Source: an uncultured Clostridia bacterium (GTDB lineage: Bacteria; Bacillota; Clostridia; TANB77; CAG-465). Taken from it: a stretch of 64,000 bases of DNA. The notes under the pieces are model-generated. The model made no database searches. It had not been told where the DNA came from and was given only the letters and a program-made list of their open reading frames with translations. The stretch lies in assembly GCA_944387375.1 (NCBI GenBank), contig CALXEQ010000003.1, positions 1 to 64,000 of the forward strand. Direction: 5' to 3'. Both the position numbers and the translations under genes were made by a program. Below, piece after piece: positions 1-7,718 of this stretch (position 1 is its first letter; the number at the start of each line of letters is the position of its first letter).

Positions 1-269
1 TTTTCAATTTACATTAACATAACTTTTATACCCGTACAATTTATTTTTATTAGCAAAATTGCTATAAATTTCTATTAATTAAGAATATATAATCACGTAA
101 TAAGACAAATATAATTATACCATAAGCTAATTAAAAAGTCAATTTGTTACTAATTATACTATTTATATATTATGTATATCTTATTAATATATATTGCTTA
201 TTTTAATATACAAATTAATATAATAATATATAAAAGTTTATATTTAAATAATTGCATTAAAATATAAAA
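1..269. other. AT-rich non-coding start of window
   Basis: I see no convincing gene, promoter pair or RNA structure in this stretch before the tRNA-Gln terminator. It is almost entirely A and T. Any gene it belongs to lies to the left of the window. Confidence 0.5.
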
Positions 270-320
270 AATAATCACTAGTAACATTGATATTTCAACA
301 ATTCTAGTGATTATTTTTAT
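270..320 (-). terminator. Terminator of tRNA-Gln
   Basis: A 12-bp inverted repeat (AATAATCACTAG at 270-281 with CTAGTGATTATT at 304-315) is followed on the minus strand by a T-rich run. It sits directly after the tRNA-Gln 3' end. Because T tracts flank both arms it could stop transcription from both directions. Confidence 0.75.
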
Positions 321-395
321 TGGCTGGGCTAGCTGGATTCGAACCAGCGCATGTCGGAGTCAGAGTCCGATGCCTTACCGCTTGGCGATAGCCCA
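321..395 (-). tRNA. tRNA-Gln (anticodon CTG)
   Basis: The minus strand folds into a cloverleaf with acceptor TGGGCTA/TAGCCCA, discriminator G and an encoded CCA (321-323). The anticodon stem TCGGA/TCCGA encloses the loop CTCTGAC, giving anticodon CTG, which reads CAG. The first base T and the TGGGCTA acceptor are typical of Gram-positive tRNA-Gln. The more usual isoacceptor in such AT-rich genomes is TTG, so another Gln tRNA presumably exists elsewhere. Confidence 0.93.
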
Positions 396-469
396 ATAAT
401 ATAGAATACTTTGTTATTTTATCACACATATATAAAATATGCAAATTTTTTTATATATTCTATATTATT

Positions 470-658
470 TTAATTCTTTTTTCCATCATCTAAATTTTTT
501 AAAGCATATTCAATTAACTGATTAGCTACATTATTGAATTTTATTCCATTCTTATCTGCAAGTTCATTTATTTTGTCATAAGTAGCTCCACTAATTCTAA
601 TAGTTCTTGTTATAGTATCTTTACTTTTTAATTCTTTTACAATTTTTAATTTTTCCAC
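470..658 (-). CDS. Small ribbon-helix-helix (CopG/Arc-like) regulator
   Basis: This 62-residue protein has the layout of a ribbon-helix-helix DNA-binding protein. A basic beta strand (TRTIRIS, residues 18-24) is followed by two helices (YDKINELADKNG and FNNVANQLIEYALKNL). It starts with GTG, supported by an AGGTG Shine-Dalgarno site. Family members bind operators as dimers and often repress their own gene; the paired GTGTACT repeats just upstream (702-720) fit that. No toxin gene lies beside it: the neighbour on the other side is a divergent DUF2752 gene. The exact regulon is unknown. Confidence 0.75.
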   Translation of the reverse strand: MEKLKIVKELKSKDTITRTIRISGATYDKINELADKNGIKFNNVANQLIEYALKNLDDGKKN

Positions 659-701
659 TTTATCACCTGTACATATTATATGTGACTTTTTGTATTATTT
701 T

Positions 702-720
702 AGTACACTTTACAGTACAC
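702..720 (-). promoter_or_regulatory. Putative operator, paired GTGTACT repeat
   Basis: Two direct copies of GTGTACT (minus strand) are spaced 12 bp apart, just upstream of a TATAAT-like -10 (minus strand, near 676-681) for the ribbon-helix-helix gene. Direct repeats about one helical turn apart in the -35 region suit cooperative binding of such regulators. The assignment is inference. Confidence 0.4.
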
Positions 721-750
721 AAGACAAAAAACGACATTTTTTTGATAAAT

Positions 751-779
751 TTGTTAAATAAATGTTTTTATAGTATAAT
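751..779 (+). promoter_or_regulatory. Sigma-A promoter of DUF2752 gene
   Basis: TTGTTA (751-756) and TATAAT (774-779) are separated by 17 bp. The coding start at 797 lies only about 11 nt past the expected start of transcription, so the leader is very short. Confidence 0.6.
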
Positions 780-796
780 TATGATTGTGATATATC

Positions 797-1162
797 ATGA
801 AAACCATAAAAATATTAGTAATAGAAGTTACATTATTTATACTTTTAAAAATATTTATTAATAGCCAAATTATTCAAATTATACCAGAATGTATTGCATA
901 CAAATATTTGCACATATATTGTCCCTCATGTGGTGGTACTAGATGTATAGCAAATATATTATCTGGAAATTTTATACAAGCTTTTAAAAATCATTCTATA
1001 TTTTTTATATCAATTATATATTTAATGATATTTAATATTGTATATTTAATTAATTTGAATAGAAAAGACAAAATATTAACATTTATTTATCCTAGATATT
1101 ATCATGCAATTATTTTTGGCATATTAGTAGCTATATATACAATTTTTAGAAATATTTACTAA
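797..1162 (+). CDS. DUF2752 membrane protein
   Basis: The 121-residue protein carries the DUF2752 signature CPSCGGTR (residues 42-49). Hydrophobic segments lie at about residues 5-20, 68-88 and 101-120. The family consists of small integral membrane proteins of unknown function found widely in Bacteroidota and Bacillota; the Cys-x-x-Cys pair could bind metal or be redox active. There is no strong Shine-Dalgarno site before this ATG and the promoter is close, so translation may start from a nearly leaderless transcript. The following gene has its own promoter. Confidence 0.75.
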   Translation: MKTIKILVIEVTLFILLKIFINSQIIQIIPECIAYKYLHIYCPSCGGTRCIANILSGNFIQAFKNHSIFFISIIYLMIFNIVYLINLNRKDKILTFIYPRYYHAIIFGILVAIYTIFRNIY

Positions 1163-1177
1163 AAATATTAAAATTTA

Positions 1178-1207
1178 TTGTAAAAAAATCTCAAAATATA
1201 GTATAAT
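1178..1207 (+). promoter_or_regulatory. Sigma-A promoter
   Basis: TTGTAA (1178-1183) and TATAAT (1202-1207) are spaced 18 bp apart, upstream of the DUF4190-like gene starting at 1237. Confidence 0.5.
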
Positions 1208-1236
1208 ATTAATATATATTAAGGAGGAACCTATTG

Positions 1237-1863
1237 ATGGAAAATAACAATAATAATGAAAAAGAACAAGTAGTATATGTACAAAATGATACTAATACAA
1301 ATGAAAATTCAGGTACAACTATTAATACAGGTACAACTATTAATACAGGTACAACAATAGAAACAGGTACTAATATTGAAGAAGAAAAAGCTAAAAATAA
1401 AGGTGGCGGATTTGGAATTGCTGCTATTATTTTAGGTATTGTTTCAATAGTTTTATCTTGCATTTGGTATATTTCTGTTCCTGCAGGTATACTTGGAATT
1501 ATATTCGGTATACTAGGATTAAAAACTGTTAAAAGAGGTCTTTCTATTGGTGGTATAGTAACAAGTGCTATAGGAATTCTTTTAACTATAGTTTTAATTA
1601 TAGCTGTGGTTTTATTTAGTCTTTCAGCAATTAACACTATATTTGAAAATGCAGATGATATATATAATAATTCATCAGACTTATTTGATGATGCTCAAGA
1701 AAATCTTAATAATCTAGAAGAAAACATAAATAATTTTGAAAATAATGTAGAAGACTATACTAATAACTTTGAAAACGAATTAAATGATGCTATTGAAAAT
1801 TATGGAAATGATTTTGAAGAAGAATTAAATAACACTATTAATGAGGCTTTAGATAGAATTTAA
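1237..1863 (+). CDS. DUF4190-like membrane protein with repeat region
   Basis: This 208-residue protein has a hydrophilic N-terminus with a short tandem repeat (GTTINT three times), then two glycine-rich hydrophobic hairpins (about residues 65-135, with GIAAIILGIVSIVL and PAGILGIIFGILGL). These resemble the DUF4190 membrane domain. The C-terminal 60 residues are an Asn/Glu-rich, probably coiled-coil tail. I chose ATG 1237 rather than the TTG at 1234 because AAGGAGG (1221-1227) is 9 nt away. DUF4190 proteins are of unknown function. A strong terminator follows directly. Confidence 0.65.
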   Translation: MENNNNNEKEQVVYVQNDTNTNENSGTTINTGTTINTGTTIETGTNIEEEKAKNKGGGFGIAAIILGIVSIVLSCIWYISVPAGILGIIFGILGLKTVKRGLSIGGIVTSAIGILLTIVLIIAVVLFSLSAINTIFENADDIYNNSSDLFDDAQENLNNLEENINNFENNVEDYTNNFENELNDAIENYGNDFEEELNNTINEALDRI

Positions 1864-1897
1864 AAAGACTTGATTTTTATCAAGTCTTTTTCTTTTG
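1862..1897. terminator. Terminator (+), overlaps PHP gene end
   Basis: AAAGACTTGAT pairs with ATCAAGTCTTT and is followed by a T-rich run. It ends the plus-strand gene at 1863. The restored stop codon of the convergent PHP gene (1880-1882) lies inside the hairpin. Confidence 0.85.
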
Positions 1898-2768
1898 TAT
1901 AATATCTCTTTTTGCCTTTAGCATATCTATAATATCTAAATCTGAAATATTTAAATTATTGTTTATACCTCTACCAATTTCAATAATTGGTTTTCTTTTT
2001 CCGCCGGTGATAATCACTACCAACAGTTGGTACTAAGCCGTATTCTTTACAAAGCTTTAAATATCTGTTTCTTCTTTCTTTACCATTATTTGGATTGTAT
2101 ACCTCTATTCCACTTAAACCTTCATCTACAAGTTTTCTTATAAATTTTACCTCTTCTTCACTTTTCATTCTCAAACTTCTAGGATGTGCAAGAACAGGTA
2201 CGCCACCATATTCTAATATTCTTCTTATGAGTTCAAAAGGATCTAATTTAGCCCTTTTTACATATCCCATTTCTCCATAATTTAAATAATTTGAATATGC
2301 TTCATTAATTGACTTTACATAGCCCAGCTTTTTCAAAGCTATAGCAACATCATATCTGCCTATGCTTTCTTTTTCTCTAGAATAATCTAAAACATCTTCT
2401 ATTGTTATACATATATTATTCTTATTTAACAATCTTATAGTCTCTAATGCACAATTATATCTATTTACTTCATATAAGTCTAATAACTTATAAATATCAT
2501 TTGAAATGTAATATGCTAATATATGACATATATGTTTATTCTCATCATTGTATATTGACATATCAGTTCCAAGTTCTATTCCCTTAATTATCTCTATATC
2601 ATCTCCTGCTAATTCACAGGCTAACTTATATGAAGATATATTGTAATGCTCTGTTAAAGATAAATATTTTACATTAGTTCTTTTTGCGGTCTCTATAATT
2701 TTTTTTACGTCATCAAAACCGTCTGAACATTTTGAATGAACATGTAGGTCAATAATACCATCAACCAT
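1880..2768 (-). pseudogene. PHP-domain phosphoesterase (TrpH/RNase AM-like), frameshifted
   Basis: The product has the PHP metal-binding motifs DLHVHSKCSDG, LTEHYN, ILAYY, VLAHPR and GSDYH. The family includes enzymes that hydrolyse nucleoside 3',5'-bisphosphates and short 5' ends of RNA. Reading stops early, just after GSDYH, because of one extra base at about 2006-2007. Removing it gives HGGKRKPIIEIGRG, the expected family C-terminus, and reading then continues to a TGA at 1880-1882 (about 295 residues). I chose ATG 2768, with AAGGAG upstream, over a longer in-frame start at 2852. All recognised metal ligands lie before the frameshift, so a truncated product could keep some fold. It may be a true pseudogene or an assembly error. 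Confidence 0.85.
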
Positions 2769-2940
2769 ATATACACCACACTCCTTATTAAATAGTGAAT
2801 AAAAAGTATACAAATTTAAACAGATGTTATCATATAAAAAAATATTTGTCAATTTAAAAACAAAAATAGTATTAATTTTATTACTTATTTTAATGAAATA
2901 ACTTTATTTCTTTGCTATATTTAAAACAAAAATAGGCAAT

Positions 2941-2973
2941 AAAAAAACTTGAAATAAAATTTCAAGCTTTTTT
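2941..2973 (-). terminator. Terminator of carD
   Basis: AGCTTGAAA pairs with TTTCAAG on the minus strand and is followed by seven T residues. It lies 30 bp past the carD stop. Confidence 0.85.
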
Positions 2974-3003
2974 ATATGTTTAAAATATTATTATTTATAG
3001 AGA

Positions 3004-3552
3004 TTATAAACTTACATCTCCATTTTCACTTGCATTAGAAGCTTCATTCATAATTCCTGCAGCATAAGACTCTTTTATTATACTATCTATTTTATTTTCC
3101 AATAACTCTTTATCTTGATTTTCTGCAAGAACCATTTCACTTAATAAAATATTTTTTGATGTTGCAAGCATCTTTTTCTCACCAATTGATAAGCCTCTTT
3201 CCATATGTCTATGTGATAATTCTCTTACAACTTCTGCGACTTCTAATATGTTACCTGATTTAATCTTCTCTACGTTAAGGTGGTATCTCTTGCTCCAATT
3301 AACATCATGAATGTAAGGATCTTTAGGTTTTTCAAGAACTGCAAATACTTTATCTGCTTCTGATCTTTGAGAAACTTCTCTTACACCTATATCATCAACC
3401 TTATTAGTAGGAACCATTAACTTCATTCCACCAATAGGCATTTTTATAATATAGTAATCATCTACATTACCAAGCATTTCCTTTTCCTCTATAGATTCAA
3501 TTGTACCAGCTCCATGCATTGGATAAACTACTTTATCTCCTACACTAAACAC
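3004..3552 (-). CDS. carD: CarD/CdnL-family RNA polymerase-binding regulator
   Basis: The 182-residue protein opens with VGDKVVYPMHGAG, the signature of the CarD Tudor-like domain that binds the RNA polymerase beta subunit (residues 1-65). The helical C-terminal domain contains WSKRYHLNVEKIKSG and LSHRHMERGLSIGEKKML, and in mycobacterial CarD this domain contacts promoter DNA. The protein stabilises open complexes, notably at rRNA promoters. The start is GTG 3552: the only upstream ATG (3559) is out of frame because TTTAGTG is duplicated in tandem there. GGGGG sits 8 nt before the GTG. It has its own promoter and terminator, so it is monocistronic. Confidence 0.93.
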   Translation of the reverse strand: MFSVGDKVVYPMHGAGTIESIEEKEMLGNVDDYYIIKMPIGGMKLMVPTNKVDDIGVREVSQRSEADKVFAVLEKPKDPYIHDVNWSKRYHLNVEKIKSGNILEVAEVVRELSHRHMERGLSIGEKKMLATSKNILLSEMVLAENQDKELLENKIDSIIKESYAAGIMNEASNASENGDVSL

Positions 3553-3593
3553 TAAACATTCCCCCTTTTCTTAAATCTCAGTAATACACTTAT

Positions 3594-3622
3594 ATTATAC
3601 CACATTTTTAACAAAAAGTAAA
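3594..3622 (-). promoter_or_regulatory. Sigma-A promoter of carD
   Basis: On the minus strand TTTACT (3617-3622) and TATAAT (3594-3599) are separated by 17 bp. It lies between the uppS stop and the carD start. Confidence 0.6.
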
Positions 3623-3653
3623 GGAATTAAAGTTTCTTTTTGAAGAGTAAAGC

Positions 3654-4367
3654 TTAATTTCCACCAAATCTTCTATTTCTTTTTATGTATTCTTCTATAG
3701 CTATATCAAACTGTTTTTCATTAAAGTCAGGCCACATAATATCCTTAGGGAAATACAATTCTGAGTAGGTTGACTGCCAAGTTAGGAAATTACTAAGTCT
3801 ATATTCATTACTTGTCCTAATAATTAAATCTGGATCTGGAATATCAGTTGTATATAAATAATTGGCAAATAATTTTTCATTTATATCTTCATCTTTTATA
3901 TTACCATTTACTAAATCTTTAGCTATATTCTTTGTTGCTCTTAGTATCTCATCTCTTCCACCATAGTTTAAACATATTCCTAAAACCATTTTATCATAAT
4001 TTTTTGTAGCTTCTTCTAACTTTCTTATATTATCTTGTAATTTTCTCCCTAAAGGTGATATATCCCCATATATTTTTATTCTTATTTCTCTTTTTTCTTT
4101 TCCATTTAAAAGTTCATCTGTAAATTTTTCTAAAAGTTTCATAAGTAATGAAACTTCATTTTTATCTCTTTTCCAATTTTCTGTAGAAAATGCATATAAA
4201 GTTAAATATTTTAAATTACATTCATATGCATATTTTACTATTTTCTTTACATTATCTGCTCCTGCTTTATGTCCACCATTAGGTTTTAGTCCTCTAGCTT
4301 TTGCCCATCTTCTATTTCCATCCATAATGATAGCAATATGTTTTGGTCCATTTTCTTGTATTATCAT
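3654..4367 (-). CDS. uppS: Undecaprenyl diphosphate synthase (cis-prenyltransferase)
   Basis: The enzyme adds isoprenyl units in cis to farnesyl diphosphate, making the C55 lipid carrier for peptidoglycan. Seen are the catalytic loop IAIIMDGNRRWAK near the N-terminus, STENWKR, and the conserved C-terminal stretch DPDLIIRTSNEYRLSNFLTW with YSELYF. About 237 residues is normal. I chose ATG 4367 because GGAGG ends 5 nt before it; an in-frame ATG at 4379, overlapping the ispA stop (TAATG), would place the Shine-Dalgarno site inside the gene. It is the last gene of ispH-ispA-uppS. Confidence 0.96.
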   Translation of the reverse strand: MIIQENGPKHIAIIMDGNRRWAKARGLKPNGGHKAGADNVKKIVKYAYECNLKYLTLYAFSTENWKRDKNEVSLLMKLLEKFTDELLNGKEKREIRIKIYGDISPLGRKLQDNIRKLEEATKNYDKMVLGICLNYGGRDEILRATKNIAKDLVNGNIKDEDINEKLFANYLYTTDIPDPDLIIRTSNEYRLSNFLTWQSTYSELYFPKDIMWPDFNEKQFDIAIEEYIKRNRRFGGN

Positions 4368-4378
4368 ATGTTCCTCCA

Positions 4379-5269
4379 TTAACGTTCTCTATCTTTTATA
4401 TATAAAGCTAAATTTAATAAAAATTCAGATTTATCTCCAAAAGCTCTTATTCCAGACATAGCATCATTTATTACATCATCTAACATTTCTTGTGCTCTCT
4501 CAAGCCCATATTTTGTAACATATGTTGCTTTTTTCATTTCTCTATCATTTCCAACTGGCTTTCCTGTCTTTTTACTATCTCCAATTTCAGATAAAATATC
4601 ATCTTTTATTTGAAAAGCAAGCCCTATATTTTCGGCAAAAGTTGTAAGAACTTGTAACTCTTGATTACTAGCACCACCAAGCAAAGCACCAATTCTTACA
4701 GATTCTTTTATTAACGCTCCTGTTTTATTTTTATGCATATATTCAAGTTGTTCTAAAGTAAGAATCTTTCCTTCACTTATTGTATCATAATACTCTCCTG
4801 CTATCATTCTATCTTTTGCTTTTACAAACTCATTTAAAGCCATTATCTTCATACTAATTAATTTTATATCTAATTCATCTCTTAAATCATCTGTAATTAC
4901 TATATTAGCATAATTAAACAATGCATCACCTGCAAGTAAAGCAGTACACTCATCATACATCTTATGATTAGTTGGTTTACCATGTCTAAAATCGTCATTA
5001 TCTATACATGGCATATCATCATGTATTAAACTTGCATTATGTACCATCTCCATTGCTATAGCAAACGGTAAACACTTTTCAAAATCTTCTTTAAATAGTC
5101 TATATGTTGCTAATATAAGTATTGGCCTTATTCTTTTTCCACCTGCTAAAAGACTATATCTCATAGATTCTCTTAGTCTTTTTTCATAAGTATTATCTTC
5201 TATAAAATACTTATTTAATTCTTCATCAATGTAGTTTTGATATTTTTTTAATTCCTCTTTAAAATTCAT
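4379..5269 (-). CDS. ispA: Polyprenyl (farnesyl/geranylgeranyl) diphosphate synthase
   Basis: This 296-residue all-helical trans-prenyltransferase makes the allylic substrate used by UppS. The first aspartate-rich motif is HDDMPCIDNDD (about residues 83-93) and the second is FQIKDDILSEIGD (about 217-229). GGKRIRP near the N-terminus binds isopentenyl diphosphate. A two-residue insertion in the first motif (DDMPCID) is typical of bacterial farnesyl diphosphate synthases of the IspA type. It lies between ispH and uppS with 9-11 nt gaps, consistent with one transcript from the promoter at 6135. Confidence 0.94.
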   Translation of the reverse strand: MNFKEELKKYQNYIDEELNKYFIEDNTYEKRLRESMRYSLLAGGKRIRPILILATYRLFKEDFEKCLPFAIAMEMVHNASLIHDDMPCIDNDDFRHGKPTNHKMYDECTALLAGDALFNYANIVITDDLRDELDIKLISMKIMALNEFVKAKDRMIAGEYYDTISEGKILTLEQLEYMHKNKTGALIKESVRIGALLGGASNQELQVLTTFAENIGLAFQIKDDILSEIGDSKKTGKPVGNDREMKKATYVTKYGLERAQEMLDDVINDAMSGIRAFGDKSEFLLNLALYIKDRER

Positions 5270-5278
5270 TTTTTCCTC

Positions 5279-6109
5279 CTACATATTATTTAATTTATTT
5301 ACAATATTTTCTACTATATAGTCTGGCGTAGAAGCTCCTGACATTATTCCTATAGTATCATATTTTTTACATTCTTTAATCCTATCATCATTTTCATCTT
5401 GAATCATTATACAATTTTTATTAGTACTATACGCAATATCATACAGTTTTTGAGTATTAGAACTTTTAGTTCCACCAATTATTATCATAAAATCTACTTT
5501 TCTTGCAATTTCTTTACATTCTTCTTGTCTTAATCTAGTACTCTCACATATAGAATTAACAAACTGAATTTTCTCATATTTTTTCCTTAATGCTTCTTCT
5601 ATTAATTTATATTTATCATAAGAAAATGTTGTTTGAACTATAACAAATACCTTATTATAGTTATCTAATCTATCTATATCATCTATACTTTCTAAAACAA
5701 TGACATTATCTGCATATCCCTTAGAACCTATAACTTCAGGATGATCCTTTTTTCCTATTAATATTATCTGATATCCATTATTTGCTGCCTCTTTAATTTT
5801 TTTATGAATCTGACATACTTTTGGACATGTATAATCTATTAGCTTTATATTTTTTTGATTTGCCTCTTTATATATATTTTCTGCCACTCCATGTGCTCTT
5901 ATTACAAGAACAGAATTATTTTTAACCTCAGATATACTATTTACAAATCTAACTCCTTTTTCTTCTAGTTCACTTGTTACCACTTCATTATGAACCAGAT
6001 GTCCTAGGCACTCTACTTGTTTATATTTTTTTATCTGCTCTTCAACTCCTGTAATAGCTCTTCTAACGCCAAAGCAGAATCCAGAATTTTTTCCTATAAC
6101 TATTTTCAT
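5279..6109 (-). CDS. ispH: 4-hydroxy-3-methylbut-2-enyl diphosphate reductase
   Basis: IspH is the last enzyme of the MEP pathway, reducing HMBPP to IPP and DMAPP with a [4Fe-4S] cluster. The three cluster cysteines appear in GFCFGVRRA, DYTCPKVC and NSICESTRLRQ. Other family motifs are LVHNEVV, HPEVIG, GGTKSSNT and MSGASTPDYIVE. I chose ATG 6109 because TTAGGAG lies 7 nt upstream and the protein then begins MKIVIGKNSGFCFGV as in the family; a start at 6130 would add seven unsupported residues. About 276 residues is a normal length. It heads the isoprenoid operon. Confidence 0.97.
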   Translation of the reverse strand: MKIVIGKNSGFCFGVRRAITGVEEQIKKYKQVECLGHLVHNEVVTSELEEKGVRFVNSISEVKNNSVLVIRAHGVAENIYKEANQKNIKLIDYTCPKVCQIHKKIKEAANNGYQIILIGKKDHPEVIGSKGYADNVIVLESIDDIDRLDNYNKVFVIVQTTFSYDKYKLIEEALRKKYEKIQFVNSICESTRLRQEECKEIARKVDFMIIIGGTKSSNTQKLYDIAYSTNKNCIMIQDENDDRIKECKKYDTIGIMSGASTPDYIVENIVNKLNNM

Positions 6110-6134
6110 TTTATAACTCCTAACAATCACATAT

Positions 6135-6163
6135 ATTATATTTTAAATATTGCAATTTGTCAA
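6135..6163 (-). promoter_or_regulatory. Consensus sigma-A promoter of ispH-ispA-uppS
   Basis: On the minus strand a perfect TTGACA (6158-6163) and a perfect TATAAT (6135-6140) are spaced exactly 17 bp. Transcription should start just before the ispH Shine-Dalgarno site. Confidence 0.85.
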
Positions 6164-6175
6164 AAAAAATCTAAA

Positions 6176-6208
6176 AAAATAGGATGTTCTAAAAATTTAG
6201 AACATCCA
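6176..6208 (-). terminator. Terminator of secreted Cna-B-like gene
   Basis: GGATGTTCTAAA pairs with TTTAGAACATCC, followed on the minus strand by TATTTTTTT. It separates the gene ending at 6230 from the ispH promoter. Confidence 0.88.
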
Positions 6209-6229
6209 TATATAAAGAAGTGATTCTTG

Positions 6230-7210
6230 TTAGCTCATTATTTGTCTTTGTACTCCTAAATGTACATTATCTACATTAATAGTACTATTTCTTACTATAA
6301 CTTTTTCTACAGTCAATATCTTTTTATTTCTTTTATACTTATTAACAGGTGGCATGTCTGCTACAATATAAATTTTGTGAAAATCATTGTGATTATCTAA
6401 TATAGCTATTTTTATATTATCATTCATCTTGATATTTTTCATAGCTGATATAATATCTAATTTCATTTTTCTTCCTGTTAATTTCATATTATATATAATT
6501 CTATTATCTAAAATATTATTATCATCACTACTTTTTTCTCTATTATACGATTGAGTTAAAACAGTATTTATATTCATATTATTACTATTTAAACTTACAA
6601 ACTCATCCATATAAGGTATATATTGATTATATTCTACATTTTCCTGTATTTCATTTGTTACAGTTTGATTATTATTTTCAACATTTTCTACCTCTTTATC
6701 TTCTTCAATATTTGGTAATTCTTCTTTATCCTCTTCAACTATTGTACTACCACCAGCAAATTGTAAATCTTCTACTATAAAATCATATTTATTTATATTA
6801 CTATTTAATATATTTAAATCAATTTTTCTTACCTGTGTACTTTCTTTATATCCAAGTGGTACGGATACAACATAGTATTCATAAAATCCATATGGAAAAT
6901 CATTTAATATAATTTGACCATTTTCATTACTTATTAAATTTAATTCCTTATCCATAAATTGTGACAACTCTTTTATATTTATCATTTGTCCATTTGTTCT
7001 ATAGTATATTTCTATCTGCACTCCCTCTACTACTGGATTATCTATATCTTCATCTGCATCTTCTTTAATTTTACTTAAGAAATTTATTGTAACTGTTCCC
7101 TCATTTACAAATTCTGGTTCATCATATATATTTAATTGTTCGACAGCTAACACTTTATTTAAAGTAATACTAAGTGTAATTGTCATCAATAAAAATAACC
7201 ATCTTTTCAT
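6230..7210 (-). CDS. Secreted protein with a Cna-B/SpaA-like domain
   Basis: This 326-residue protein has a signal peptide (KRWLFLLMTITLSITLNKVLA, cut before residue 25). Residues ~40-150 look like a prealbumin-like Cna-B/SpaA fold, with VEGVQIEIYY, ENGQIILNDFPYGFYEYYVVSVPLGYK. A Glu/Asn-rich linker and a basic C-terminal domain follow. There is no LPxTG sorting motif, so it is probably released or non-covalently held. I chose ATG 7210 over GTG 7219 because AAAGAGGTG lies 6 nt upstream. Own promoter (7234) and terminator show a single-gene unit. Function unknown. Confidence 0.6.
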   Translation of the reverse strand: MKRWLFLLMTITLSITLNKVLAVEQLNIYDEPEFVNEGTVTINFLSKIKEDADEDIDNPVVEGVQIEIYYRTNGQMINIKELSQFMDKELNLISNENGQIILNDFPYGFYEYYVVSVPLGYKESTQVRKIDLNILNSNINKYDFIVEDLQFAGGSTIVEEDKEELPNIEEDKEVENVENNNQTVTNEIQENVEYNQYIPYMDEFVSLNSNNMNINTVLTQSYNREKSSDDNNILDNRIIYNMKLTGRKMKLDIISAMKNIKMNDNIKIAILDNHNDFHKIYIVADMPPVNKYKRNKKILTVEKVIVRNSTINVDNVHLGVQRQIMS

Positions 7211-7233
7211 TTTAAACACCTCTTTATACTTAT

Positions 7234-7262
7234 ATTATACCACAATTTCATTATTATGTTAA
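7234..7262 (-). promoter_or_regulatory. Sigma-A promoter
   Basis: TTAACA (7257-7262) and TATAAT (7234-7239) are 17 bp apart on the minus strand, upstream of the secreted-protein gene. Confidence 0.65.
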
Positions 7263-7292
7263 ATTCAACTTGCTTAGTGTAATATTTTTGAA

Positions 7293-7314
7293 ATATACTA
7301 AAATTTTAGTATAT
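7293..7314. repeat. 22-bp perfect palindrome
   Basis: ATATACTAAAATTTTAGTAT plus the closing AT reads the same on both strands. It is 30 bp upstream of the -35 of the secreted-protein gene and about 150 bp past the stop of the 79-residue gene. No clear T tract follows, so an operator is as likely as a terminator. Confidence 0.5.
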
Positions 7315-7470
7315 ACTAATATAATATTTATACTAATTTTTTAAATTATTTTTATGTAATCTATTCGCTTAAATAATATTAATTATTTAGCTAAGAAATA
7401 TTATCTCCTTATTTTTTATTACTATTAAGCATCTACACATTTTACATAATTATTAAATGTTACATTTTGA

Positions 7471-7710
7471 TTACATTTTTTCTTTTCTTATTATGTTATT
7501 TATTCTCTCTTTTAATCTTAATATCTCCTCTTTTTTTATTTCTACTCTATTTTGAAGCTGACTATTTATTACTATATATAATTCTTTTAACAACATCAGT
7601 TCTCTATCTGATAATTCATCTATTTTTCTTCCATTTAAAATATAATTTATATTATTATCTATATTTTCTTTAATTTCTAGTATATTATCTGATACACTTA
7701 TATCCTTCAT
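7471..7710 (-). CDS. Small uncharacterised, probably helical protein
   Basis: I do not recognise this 79-residue protein. It is charged and predicted helical, with a likely coiled coil in its second half (LKELYIVINSQLQNRVEIKKEEILRL split by short turns). The AGGTGG Shine-Dalgarno site before ATG 7710 supports it as real. It is 8 nt downstream of the 362-residue gene and is probably co-transcribed, so it may act with that protein. There is no signal peptide or membrane segment. Confidence 0.55.
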   Translation of the reverse strand: MKDISVSDNILEIKENIDNNINYILNGRKIDELSDRELMLLKELYIVINSQLQNRVEIKKEEILRLKERINNIIRKEKM

Positions 7711-7718
7711 ATTTCCAC

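Noticed and set aside
1209..1637. Long minus-strand reading frame opposite the DUF4190-like gene
   Set aside because: It has no Shine-Dalgarno site, its protein is low complexity (VPVLIVV repeats copied from the tandem repeat), and the plus-strand gene has promoter, Shine-Dalgarno site and terminator.
1995..2010. Programmed ribosomal frameshift in the PHP gene
   Set aside because: No slippery heptamer followed by a structured element is evident, and the family is not known to use recoding. An extra base is the simpler explanation.
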